Assembly (NCBI RefSeq): GCF_029168945.1
Contig: NC_083601.1
Coordinates: 36,879,660 to 36,943,659 of the forward strand
Direction: 5' to 3'
Source: Cannabis sativa
Taxonomy: Eukaryota > Streptophyta > Magnoliopsida > Rosales > Cannabaceae
Length of the DNA: 64,000 nt
The notes under the pieces are model-generated. The model saw only the letters and a list, made by a program, of their open reading frames with translations, had not been told where the DNA came from and ran no database searches. Below, in pieces: positions 22,531-32,951 of the stretch; position 1 is the first letter of the stretch; every line of letters starts with the position of its first letter. A program made the translations under genes and the position numbers.

Positions 22531-24724
22531 CTACAAATTAGGATGCCCATTGGAAGAATGTTGCTCCGAGTAGATATTTCTTTTAGCATTTAGCACAGCC
22601 CGAATTCGTTTTTCACTTGCCACGGCTTCCTGAATGTTCTCCCTAACCAAGTTGCAGAGATCATCTAGGGCAAGCACCGGAAATGGTTCTTCAATAAGAA
22701 CACCAACCTGCAGTAGATAAGATGAATGGTAAATAAAGTCATCTAAATTAAACCACACTTCTACAAATTCCACAACTTGACTCCCATAATCTGATATCCT
22801 ATCTATTTTCTCTTCAGAAAGAAAGGTTTGAGATTTTCCACTACCTAATTTGGCTAGAAAATCTCCCATTCAACCGACATTGACATAAACTGTTTCATTA
22901 ACCTCAATAGCTCCCTAATTATCAAAACCATAAAAGCAGCACTCACTACTTGCCTCCCAATCTTTAGATGATCTAACTGTCAGGCAAAAGAAGACTAACA
23001 CAAGTCCAAAACTGAGTATTAGAGAGAGAAAACATACTTCTTCTATGCAGAACAAAGAAGCAGCACTAACGAAAGTAGCAGGAACCACAATCCAGTGGCA
23101 ATCATCCCAAAGTATGATAGGGAGAGTTAGATGCCAAAGGACAAGAAATCTTGAAGTCAAGCGAGTGTATGATAAAGGGATTGGAGTGCCAATGAGCTGT
23201 TCACAAACACCAATTCCTTCGTGAAAACAAGAGATTTTTGATTCCTGCACAAGTTGAGTTTAAGGGTTACCATGATATGGTGGTTGCTAATTTGAAGTGT
23301 CCACTTCTCTGAACTACTAAATTATAGTCTTAAAAAAGAATCAATGATTTCCACCTGATGATATCTTAATTACAAAATCTAAACAGAAATTATAGCTTAT
23401 TTAAGATGTTTAATAAAACTTGGGAAATGAAACTGACAAAAATTTCTCAATGTCTTGCTAATTCAAGAAAAATTACCAACGTAATTCTCTTTGCTTCTTC
23501 CAACTTCAGCATTTGCAAGCTCTGTGAGATGAACTGAATAATGCTGCGAGGCCGATGTTTTGAATTCAGAACCACCGCCAATTCATCTCTTTCAAGCAAA
23601 TTCTGGAGATCTCCTTCAGCATCCGAACCGTAAAGCACATGGCACTTAAATCAAGAAGTCCAAAAAAATCAGCATCAAACTACAATACAAGCATATGAAA
23701 CATATGAATATTCTTAGAAAAAAGCTTGAACCCAAGAACCACTAATTAATTAGCCTGAATTTTGACAGCTTGAGCAATTTGTTTCAAGTCCAAAAACACA
23801 ATTTGAGATCAAGTGGAAAATATATATTGAATCCATTCCTCTCATAGATAATACTTTTGGATCAAATTTCATATTTTTGTTACTTAACTTGGGTCAAGCA
23901 AAACTTCTCTACTTTTCGATTAGCTTATATATCTGTCTTGGTATCCACTTTCAAATTTCTTCAAGTAACAAAAAAACTTGGGAAAAAATGGAATTGACCT
24001 TAAGGGCAACCGGGAATGCCATTATGTACTGCAAAAGCGCCTTTTTGAGCTGCGCATCGGAGGAACTCTTCACCGCTGTAATCACCAGTCTAGCCATATC
24101 ATTCGTCCCTGCAATCACTTTAGTCCAAGCCTTCCTCCCTTCCTCGAACCTCGAATACGAAGCCTCCGTTCGGAACACCAACAGTAGCGCCAATGCCGGC
24201 GCAGTCAGCTGGTACGGTAGCGATGAGGCCCTCAACACAGGGAAAAACTCCGGCAACCAATGCATCAGAACCACAGAGTTATAGCTCGCAATGACAGCTG
24301 CTACCGACGTGAATGCTATTACCGGTGGTATCAATGAAAGGATGACTCGGGACGACAGGCTCGAGAGAAAGTGGCGGACATGGCGGAGCGAGCTTCTGTG
24401 GTCAACCCATTTCTCGTGGTTGTAAAGGGTTCGGTTCTGTCGCATTCCGCGCTCTTTGATTCGGTCGGCCCAGTCTGGTATGGCACGGAGGATTGAAATT
24501 AGAGTTTTTGAGGGAGATGAAGATGAAGATGGGTTCGTGGGGTTTGATGAAGCGAGGACTTTGAAAGAGGTGGTTGTTCTGGGTTTGGAGGAAAGGGTTG
24601 GGTGTAATTTTGAGAGGGTTTTTGGGGAAAAGTCGGAAGAAAGGGACACTCTGGTGGTAGAGTCATTTCTGGTAAATATCAGGTTTGGAGTTAGGGTTTT
24701 GGAAGAGAAGGAAGAAGAGGGCAT
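22531..24724 (-). CDS. VCCN1: Chloroplast voltage-dependent chloride channel (bestrophin-like, VCCN family)
   Basis: Four exons, 24724-23999, 23644-23477, 23244-23038 and 22707-22531, all GT-AG in phase 0, give 425 aa. Residues 1 to about 75 are Ser/Thr-rich, as in a plastid transit peptide. The bestrophin/UPF0187 core follows: KWVDHRSSLRHVRHF, a membrane helix at about 127-150, then FRTEASYSRFEEGRKAW (184-200), ESKISCFHEGIGVCEQLIGT, PIPLSYTRLTSRFLVLWHLT and EEVGVLIEEPFPVLALDDL. In Arabidopsis, VCCN1 passes Cl- into the thylakoid lumen and tunes the proton motive force after light changes; the same job is inferred here. VCCN1 and VCCN2 are close, so the number is tentative. Confidence 0.93.
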
Positions 24725-25589
24725 GTTATGGAGTCTGAGAGAGTGAAAACAAGAACTAGGAGAGAGAGTGGATTGGTAGTTAAAAACAGTTATTTGTGAA
24801 GGAGGTTTTTACACGTTCAAAATACAAAAATATGAAATATGAAATATGATAATGTTACTTACATTCGTGACAGACATATTTGGAAGTTACTGAAAATAAG
24901 TATGCTGAGTGGAGTCGGGGAATTTGTTTCAAAACAACAACACATAAATTCAAAAAACTTTTTGAAGATTAAAGAGACTCATCATGGGTCATTTGATGTG
25001 ATGACCTCATTTTAATAGAAAGTTTTCTCCTATTTCATGCAAAATCATATTCAATAGTTTGAACTTCCAATTGGTGAAGGCAGATCAGTCGAAGCGGTTC
25101 TGATCCATGGATTCTAGTCACACTTTTTTTCGTCCACTTTCTTATGGTGAGCCTACAAATGAGGTAGGACTAGCAAAACGAGTCAGACACTATAACACAA
25201 TTTGAAATCTGCACGAGAGTTAGGAGTTTGGGTTTGCCTTAAATGAGTTCGGGTCGTGTTCGAGTTAACTCGTTTAACCCATTTAATAAACGAGTTGTGT
25301 TCAGATTCACACGACTAACATAAAATTGACCAGTTAATAACTTATTTAAAGTTATTTTAGTACTTTAACATATCACAAACGGGTCATAAACGCGTTGAAT
25401 ACTTCATAAATGTATTATTGGTTGACATGTTTAAACAAAATATGCTTATAAACGGATTACACAGATCGTGTTCGGATTTTATTTTCTAATACGATTTTTA
25501 AATGGGTCGTGTTCGGGTCAAGTATATACCTATTATACATGAGTCTCGACATGATAAGAATACAACTCGCGAACACAAATGGCCACCCC
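24725..25589. other. Intergenic / VCCN promoter side; degenerate GGGTCGTGTTCG-type repeat
   Basis: Next to the channel gene this is its presumed 5' region. From about 25240 to 25590, words such as GGGTCGTGTTCGGGTC, ACTCGTTTAACCC and ACGGGTCATAAACGCGTTGA resemble a common degenerate plant repeat. Related words (ACGGGTCGACTTGC, AACACGACTTG) recur near 32140-32330. Confidence 0.45.
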
Positions 25590-26857
25590 TAAAATGGGGT
25601 GGTAGCGAACTTGATAACACATGCGTCAATGAAACATATAGCTCCTGCAACAATATTTTTCACCACTTATGTGGAAAAAATTCTTACTTTACCATTGAAT
25701 TTCTTCCCAAATTCAAATATGCTCATTTGGCATCATCACCACTTCGACCACTACATTGTTAAATCAAACTTTCATTTGGCAAATTCAATTGAAGATGCAC
25801 ATGCTTCGTCATTATGGGACTATATTTGGTCTCTTAAATTAACGCAAAAAAAAGTCAAAATCTTTGCTTGGGTGTGGTTTATGATGCTCTCCAAGTGGCT
25901 AACCTTGTTAAAAGGAAGGTAATAACTGATAATACTTGTTTGGTGTGTAGTCGGGCTTGGGAGTCTATAGGACATGTCTTGTTTAGCTGTGAGTATGCTC
26001 GATCTGTTTGGCATAGTTTAGGCTTGGTTTTCGATTGGCATCCTTCTTCTTCCATGATCAAAGGAGACTATCTTGTTCTTCTCTCTACACTTTATACCAA
26101 GGCCGAAATAGAATTTATTATTTGTACTCTGTGGTGCATTTGGACTGAAAGGAAAGTTGTTATTCATGGAGGAAAGGCAAGGCCGGCTGCATAACTCGCT
26201 AAGTTTGCTGCAATTTATCTCGTCAACTTCAAATCTGCTAGCCTCAAATATTATCCGGCTATTCCTGCAACTCAAGACAACACCCTCTTTGCAACAACTC
26301 TACTATCGACTGCTTCACCTCCGTGGGTACTCTCGGGTTTAGGAGACTATAAAGTAGCTGTAGTGCTGCCTTGAATGCTAGCAGGCAGGGACGAAGCTAC
26401 TTTAGCTCCAAAGGGGGCCATGGCCCCTCTCAAAATTTTGGACAAAAAAAATTATAAAGTAATTTAATGTTAAAAATTTTATTTTTTTCCAAAAAATTAT
26501 GTATTTGGCCCCCTTAATGATTTTTTTTATCATTTGGCCCCCCTTATTCTGAACTTCTGCCTCCGTCCCTGCTAGCAGGAGTATCATATCATTGGTGTTG
26601 GTGCAACTATTCGAGATGCTCACGGTCATGTTATGGCTGCGCTTTCTAAACCGATTATACGAAATTTAAAATCGCATGAAATAGAAATAAAAGCCATTTT
26701 TTACAGTCTTAATTGGTTTCTTTAGCTACAATTATCTATTACACAAATATTAATTTATGATAACAAAGTATTATCCTAAAAAAAAAATAGTTTGACTTGC
26801 AAAGAATTATTTATTGCCTATATGTTTGACAATGAAAAAAAAAAAAAAAAAAAAAAC
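25590..26857 (+). mobile_element. Degenerate LINE 3' fragment (zf-RVT and RNase H), split by a MITE
   Basis: Conceptual translation over two frames follows the C-terminal part of the LINE at 32969-36130. It includes VEKILTLPLNFFPNSNMLIW, KKVKIFAWV, the zinc-binding CLVCSRAWESIGHVLFSCEY, IICTLWCIWTER and, after the MITE, HIIGVGATIRDAHGHVMAAL with SHEIEIKA of the RNase H. Frameshifts (for instance near 25870) and stops make it inactive. An A tract near 26836-26857 may be its tail. Confidence 0.85.
26386..26571. mobile_element. hAT-type MITE with 8-bp target duplication
   Basis: 186 bp with ends CAGGGACGAAG and CTCCGTCCCTG (inverted). CTAGCAGG stands directly before (26378-26385) and directly after (26572-26579). 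An 8-bp duplication plus CAGGG ends is diagnostic for the hAT superfamily. The insertion lies inside the LINE relic, which resumes at 26580, so it is the younger of the two. The interior holds TTGGCCCCC-type sequence and no gene. Confidence 0.92.
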
Positions 26858-27025
26858 CATCTTCAAAACATCAAGGTTCACAAGTCACAATTGGTGTTAA
26901 GGTGTAAGCTTTTACAAGAAACCAATTGATCCCAATACAGCATCTCATTTTTTTAAAAAAAAAAAAAAACTGGAAAATTTACTCAAACTGGAGGTGTTAC
27001 TATACAAAGTTAGCTGTTTATTAAA

Positions 27026-28262
27026 CTATGGTTGTTTCTTGATGTTGTTGTCAGAGCCCAGCTTCTCTACTTGAACTTCTTCAGATTGAGTGTTTGGTCC
27101 AAAGATGTATCCTTTCACTGAATTTTCTGCCGATTTTATGGCCTTTTTAACCTGCCATAGAAGGTTTGAGCTTTAGGTAACAAATATGAAAAATGTACCT
27201 TAATCTTTATCTTAGATGATAAAGTTTGGATAACTCCTCAAGATAAAACTAAATAAACATTAAATCTTATAGACTGCAACTTCATAAATGACACTCAAAT
27301 TTGAAATCAATTTTTTGAGGCAACCACAAAACAGAAACTCCCAATTTCAAGACATAAAATTCTTGACTAAGTAGAGATTTTTATTATCCACGAAGTGCAA
27401 ATTAACATATACAAGCTACACAAGATGAAATGGATAGAGCAAATGAATTGACTTGCAAAGAATTGACCTATTTATTCCTAGAAAGCAAAGATATTCTATC
27501 ATCCAGCAACAAACACTGCCCAAAATAACTGAAAGTGACAATTTACACAAAGTGCAAATATTCTACATTCTAAAATAAGGGGCTATTTGTCATTGCAATT
27601 TTACAGGTCTCAATTCGCTTAAAACTTATGCTCGCTAAATAGGTGCTTGTAAATCATAATTCATAAATGGCAGCCAGTTCTATCAGTGTGACAAGGAACA
27701 GATTTCAAGGACAAAATCCTACCAACTCAACTCAGTGGTTTCATTCGAAAGGATGAAGAAGAACAATGGATAATAAGTTGCTTTTATCAATTTGATGTCA
27801 ATAGTGTAATAGTCTAGTCCGTCCAACCTTTGCTTCCATAGAATAATGAAAAGGCCATCAATGAAAAACGACAACCAAAACAGGAGACATTCCCACAGTA
27901 ACTCAAACCTAGAAAACCCCCCAAAACAATACATATACGAAAATTTACAGACAACCCACATACAAAAACATCAAAAAAAGATCTCCAAAACGCTACTCAC
28001 AGCTGAGTTGACCATTATTTTAAGTAGCGAAGAGCAAAGATTGCAAACCCATTTCATAAAACATCTTAAAGTTTCTAAATATTTCATCTTAATTGCAATA
28101 AAATAACAGCATAGCGAACGGATTCATCGAAGAAGACAAGCTTACAGGATCGAGAGCATTTGGTTCGGAGCCATAGTCGGCGGTTAGGAGAAAATAAGAG
28201 GCAGTGACGGTAGCCACCATAGTTGTCCTCCTCACTAGCTTGTCTGTTCGTGGGTTCATCAT
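27026..28262 (-). CDS. Conserved small plant membrane protein, 80 aa
   Basis: Two exons, 28262-28146 and 27151-27026, are joined over a 994-bp GT-AG intron in phase 0. The frame upstream of 28262 has no ATG, so MMNPRTDKLVRR is the start (a second ATG follows at once). The N-terminus is basic, then TTMVATVTASYFLLTADYG could form one membrane segment. The second exon gives VKKAIKSAENSVKGYIFGPN and an acidic tail ending NNIKKQP. I recall proteins of this pattern as conserved but uncharacterised in plants; no function is assigned. The clean intron and coherent protein support a real gene. Confidence 0.75.
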
Positions 28263-28722
28263 TTTGTTCACTTTGATCCTAATTCCTAAAGAGGGAAGGG
28301 TTTTAGATCTTCGTATTGACAAAGAAACCTGGGAAAAAATATATCCAGCGGTGGAAGAAGGATTTAGAAGAAAAAAGTCGCAGAGAAACCAACGACAGAT
28401 TGGAAATTGCTAAAGTCTATTAATATTTTTCTCTTATTATTGAAAATTGCTAAAAACACATTATGAAATTAATGTCAATTTTATTTTAAATATTTATTTG
28501 TAAACCATTTTTGTTCCCCTAAAATAGAAAATCATTTCTTCATTTATTAATAGAAAGATTTATTTCGTCCAAAAAAAAAAAAAAGAAGAAAGGTTTATAA
28601 TTTTCTTTTTTTATGAATAGAAAGATATATGAAAAATTAAATGCGTAATTTCCATGTTCAGTATTAAAATTACATGTACTTGTCTAGCCAAGTTTAGTTA
28701 CTTTAAATTTGTGTATCGCAAA
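28263..28722. other. Upstream region of the 80-aa gene; no other gene seen
   Basis: AT-rich spacer; the part near 28263-28400 is probably promoter and 5' UTR. Confidence 0.4.
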
Positions 28723-29237
28723 TAGGGATGCACATTTTCCCGCGGGGGCCATGGGACGGAGATTTCCCGTCTAAATGAGAAACGGGGCGGGGACGGGGAT
28801 TACTTTTTGTCCCCGAATGTTAAACGGGGCGGGGACGGAGATCACACTCCCCGCCCCTACGGGGACCCGTTTAGTATTTTATCTTATATTTTTAATAATA
28901 TTTTATAATTTATAATTTATGTTTGCATTTTTTTAGTATATTAGTATTTTTTTTTTTTTGAATTTTAAGTTATATTTTGGATAATAATTAGTTTATTGAA
29001 TAATAATTAATGTGTAATATTTTAATTATTATGTAGTTTAATATTTTTGTATATCAAAAATTTCATTATAAACTTTATTTTATTATTAGGGGATTCTCCG
29101 CCCCGTCCCTGCCCCATTAGGGGATTTCCCGCCCCCATCCCCGATGGGGAATAAGTGGGGATGGGGATTAAAATTCTTAACGGGGATGGGACGAGGGGAG
29201 TACTCCCCGCCAATTTCCCATCCCGTGTGCATCCCTA
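28723..29237. mobile_element. GC-end foldback element, TAGGGATGCACA ends
   Basis: The left end TAGGGATGCACATTTTCCCG and right end CCCGTGTGCATCCCTA are inverted. Next to each end are several hundred bases rich in GGGGCGGGGACGG and CCCCGCCCC blocks, which themselves pair in inverted order, around an AT-rich centre. Noncoding. A common type of plant MITE; TA is the most that can be called for target duplication. Confidence 0.75.
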
Positions 29238-29719
29238 ATCACAAATCTAAGATTTTCCTTAACTATCGATTTTCTTCAAAGTCTAAAATTTGTGATATTT
29301 TATTTATTTATTATTTTTTCTTTTGAAACAAGTTGAATAGAAATATCTAAAAGGGAAAAAAAAAAAAGGGAAGAAAAAAAACCCAAAAAGATCCCAATAT
29401 CGTTAGTTGCTCATTTTCATTACTTTCTGCTTTTGGATAAAACGACATGAAGTGTATTAATATTGAGTTAAACGACACATCGTTTATTATAGTAGGGAAG
29501 ATAGAGACTCGATAATTATAGGGAAGGGAAGGAAGTGAAGGCAAGTCAAGTTAAAAAGAGTTGTCTTTAGCGGTGGCGAGTACGGTGACCCAACCCAAGT
29601 CCAACACCCCACCCGCCCGGATCAAATCTTCAAATCCCCCGCTTTCACTGTCAATTTGAGAGTCCTCTCTCTCAACCATCTTCGCAGTTCGCACCTCACT
29701 CCTCCTCACCACACCATCC

Positions 29720-31066
29720 ATGGAGGGACCAAAGGCAGCTCAACCCCAACCTCCTCAACCTCTCTCCTTTAATTCCAACAAGAGACCCCTCTCCACTCAC
29801 TCTCTTCCACACAATTCCAAACGCCTCAAACTTCGTCTTCTTCTCAATAGTCTTCGTCCTCATTTTATTGAGGTTTGTTTTTGACTTTTATCCAACTTCA
29901 TTCGTTTTTCTTTATTTTATTTCTTTTATTGGGTTTTTTTTTTGCTAATTCCTTCTGGCAACTGTGTTAAAAGTGGGTCTCTTTCTCTCTCTGGTGTTTT
30001 TAATTGTAACCTTTAAACTCATGGAGGTTCAGATTTTGAAAGATCGCTGTTGCAAGATAAATTTTTTTTTCAAGAAAACAAACAGCAGAAAAAAAACTGG
30101 ATGGACTCTGTAAAGAAAACTTACAAATAGAGTTTTTTTTCTCAATTGCTAAACTTATTTATTGATAAACAGAAAGGTTGATGAATTTTGCATATTTATT
30201 TATAGTTAGAAACTTAGTGTTGCTGAAATTTCTAGGTTTCGTTTGAGGATATGTATTTAGCACATTCCTTATATACATTTGCTGAGTAAATTACTACTTT
30301 TCATACCAAATAATATGAAATCCTTTCTGTTGTGTTGAAGGTTATTAGCACCCCGGATTTTCGGAATTGCAGGGCGGCTGATGAAATCCAAGAACGTAAG
30401 CTCACTGAGATGATTTACTTTCTTTTCATATTTGAATGTTGGAATACTACACCCTTAAATTTTAGTACTTTCAGCTTCATGACTCATATCCATGTCTTTA
30501 TGGACAAAACTTGTGCTGAGTTTACAAGTATAGTTTTTAGATGGGGTAGACGCCAATGCCATCATAAGTTCAGACCGCTTTATTACAAGTCTGGTACTTT
30601 TTGCACACAATGAAAGGTTGTACTCCAATTTTTAAACTGGATATGACCTTAGTAGGATCTGGGGTTTTGGTAGAAGTGAAATAAAATTCACATTAGGTTA
30701 GCAGTTGATATTTGTATGGTCTGTCAATAATTAACATATTAGTTGGATTGGCTGTTAAATTGTGTTTGTGACATTCCAAACCTTCAAATTACAGAGCTGA
30801 AGCAAGTGGTAGAGCTATTCAAACAGGTGATATCAGAAGCAAATTCCTCTTGGAAAAAGAATGGTCAAAATCAGCAAGAGAAGCCTCAAAATGTCTCTTC
30901 AGACCAACAAGAGAAGGCACAACCTGAATCCGGTGAGATTAAAGGGACATACGTTGTTGGAGGATCAGCTTTTGGATGGAATTTCATCACCTTTACCAGC
31001 ACAGATCCAGTGTATTATGGCATGACCAAGGAATCATTCCGTGCAGCTAAATTAATTACTCCCTAA
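29720..31066 (+). CDS. Conserved plant protein of unknown function, 159 aa
   Basis: Three exons, 29720-29872, 30341-30395 and 30795-31066, with GT-AG borders and matching phases (the last splice rebuilds a CAG codon), give 159 aa. The N-terminal 50 residues are Pro/Gln- and Arg/Lys-rich with a possible nuclear signal (NSKRLKLRLLL). A helical LKQVVELFKQVI segment and a Gln/Glu-rich linker follow. The C-terminal 45 residues, GTYVVGGSAFGWNFITFTST through YYGMTKESFRAAKLITP, look like the conserved core. I do not recognise a named family. The coherent three-exon frame makes it a real gene in my view. Confidence 0.75.
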
Positions 31067-31679
31067 ACCAGTTTGGGACTCTGCCGCTAGGATTGCTGAT
31101 TCTTATTCTAGGCCTTCAGTTTAGTGTCTACTCCACCAAACGTAACACCTCATTTTGAAGAGCAGAAGATCCAACTTAATCGGTTCAATGCTATTAAGAT
31201 ATTAACATCAGTACTTAAATTCCCGTCCCTAACCCGAAGTTCAGAATTTTAGGTGTAGAACTATAGAAATGTTAAATGATTACAGGTTTGATATTTATAG
31301 CTGGATGTTTTATGAAAAGGGATTGGTAAGCTTTTGTGTTTGTGATAGTTTATTATTATTCAATGTCGCTCTGAAAGAAAAAAGTTTTAAATATATTTAT
31401 GGGGAAAGGAAATTAGATTTTGTAGTGATGAGAATTTGTACCCACAAAATTGATTATGTTTCTTGGGAAGGAAGTTAATTGCTTTATAAGACTTGTCTTG
31501 TGAGTTGTGAATCTCATGATTATGACATAATTAACCTCTCTGCTGAGCAAGAAGTTCATAATTTGGTTAGTATATGTTGTGCATTCAAACTCATTTTACA
31601 GCAAAATAAATTTCAGAAACTTATGATAGTGTATTATGTTTGTATTATTTAATTAGTAAAACGTATGAATAAACAAATT
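31067..31679. other. 3' region of the 159-aa gene and spacer
   Basis: No gene seen; the first 200-400 bp may be 3' UTR. Confidence 0.4.
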
Positions 31680-31751
31680 GGGTCCATAGCTCAGTGGTAG
31701 AGCATTTGACTGCAGATCAAGAGGTCACCGGTTCGAACCCGGTTGGGCCCT
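31680..31751 (+). tRNA. tRNA-Cys (GCA)
   Basis: A 72-nt cloverleaf. Acceptor GGGTCCA pairs with TGGGCCC, the D arm is GCTCAGTGGTAGAGC, the anticodon stem TTGAC loops around TGCAG with anticodon GCA, and the T arm is ACCGG TTCGAAC CCGGT; the discriminator is T. A T7 Pol III terminator overlaps the end. Nuclear type. Confidence 0.95.
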
Positions 31752-31833
31752 TTTTTTAAATTACCTTTTCGAATCTTTTATTTATTTGCACATTAATCCA
31801 TTAATTAATTGCTTTAATTCCCACTTATGGTTA

Positions 31834-32010
31834 GGGGTGGGGGTTGCATACCAATTCTCTAGTATTCAAGAAGCCAGATTTATTCCTTCAAAAAAAAAAA
31901 AGAAGCCAGATTTATACCCTTTCAAAAAAAAAAAAAAAAGAAGCCAGATTTATACTATTATCGTATTCTTACTATTTTTCATCAAAAGTTTAGGATTACC
32001 ATTCTACAAA
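31834..32010 (-). pseudogene. Broken copy of BSK exon 5 with intron 5 start
   Basis: The segment matches 43740-43870 of the BSK gene, 12 kb away and in the same orientation. It keeps the start of intron 5 (GTATGCAACCCC on the minus strand), the exon end coding for the EYLRTG region, and CTTTTGATGAAAAATAGTA from the activation-segment region. Intron sequence shows copying at the DNA level. Inside it, GAAGCCAGATTTAT is present three times, separated by 11-16 A, so the copy was further rearranged. Confidence 0.85.
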
Positions 32011-32330
32011 GTATGAGTGTCAAAAAGAATTTTGACATAACACACAAACATAACACAAATTTTAATAGTTAGGATCGAAAAAATTAAATGCAAGTTAAAA
32101 ATAAGTCGATTTAATTTGACACAAAATAAAAAGCGTCAAATATAACACGACTTGTCATCCTACAAAGTATGAGTGCTAAAAAAGATTTCGACATAGCATA
32201 CACGAACATAACACGAATTTTATTGGTTAGGGTCTGAAAAATTAGATATATGTCAAAAACGAATCAGCACGACTTGACGCGAAATAAAAACGGGTCGACT
32301 TGCTTAACACAAATGTAACACGTTTGACAC
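32005..32330. repeat. 156-bp direct repeat, two copies
   Basis: TACAAAGTATGAGTG starts at 32005 and 32161. Both units go on with AAAAA-A-TT--GACATA-CA, ACATAACACGAATTTTA and TTAGG(A/G)TC. The unit contains the degenerate ACACGACTT / GGGTCGACTT words also seen near 25240-25590. Confidence 0.7.
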
Positions 32331-32951
32331 GATTTTTTTAAAATAAAATAAAATAAAAAATTATTAATAATAATATAATTATGTAAAATATTTAATGTAT
32401 AATATTTTAAAATTTTAAATAGTTAATGTATATATAAAAAAAAAAAAATGAAAAAAAAAAACTATATATAGACAGATATATATATAAAATTGAAAATATT
32501 TTATTTATATTTACTTAAAATATTTATATATATAGGGTGTTGAAAAAATAAAAATACACATGGTAGTGGTTTTGGTAAAATAATTAAAGAGAAACAATTT
32601 CTTATTTGACTTTAAAACAAATTTGAAAAAATATTAGAAAAAAGGAGAAAATAAATATATAAGTTTAAATAAATATTTCTTTAGTTAATTAATTTAATAA
32701 ATTTAAATTATATGCCAAGAGAATAAAAATAATAATAAATACACATAAAAAGAATAAAAAAAATATATAAATGAAAAAAATAAAGAAAGATTAATGCCTC
32801 TCCTAAAAAAAACGTAAAATGCATCTATGTAAGTCAATCATAAAATTTTTAAATAGCCTAACATTAAAATTAAATTTTAAACATTTAAAAAAAAAATTAA
32901 ATTTTAAAAAAGTTTATGGGTGAAATAGATACATTTAAAAAATTAATAATT
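32331..32951. other. AT-rich DNA, no gene seen
   Basis: Homopolymer and TATATA-rich; forms the left flank of the LINE insertion. Confidence 0.5.
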
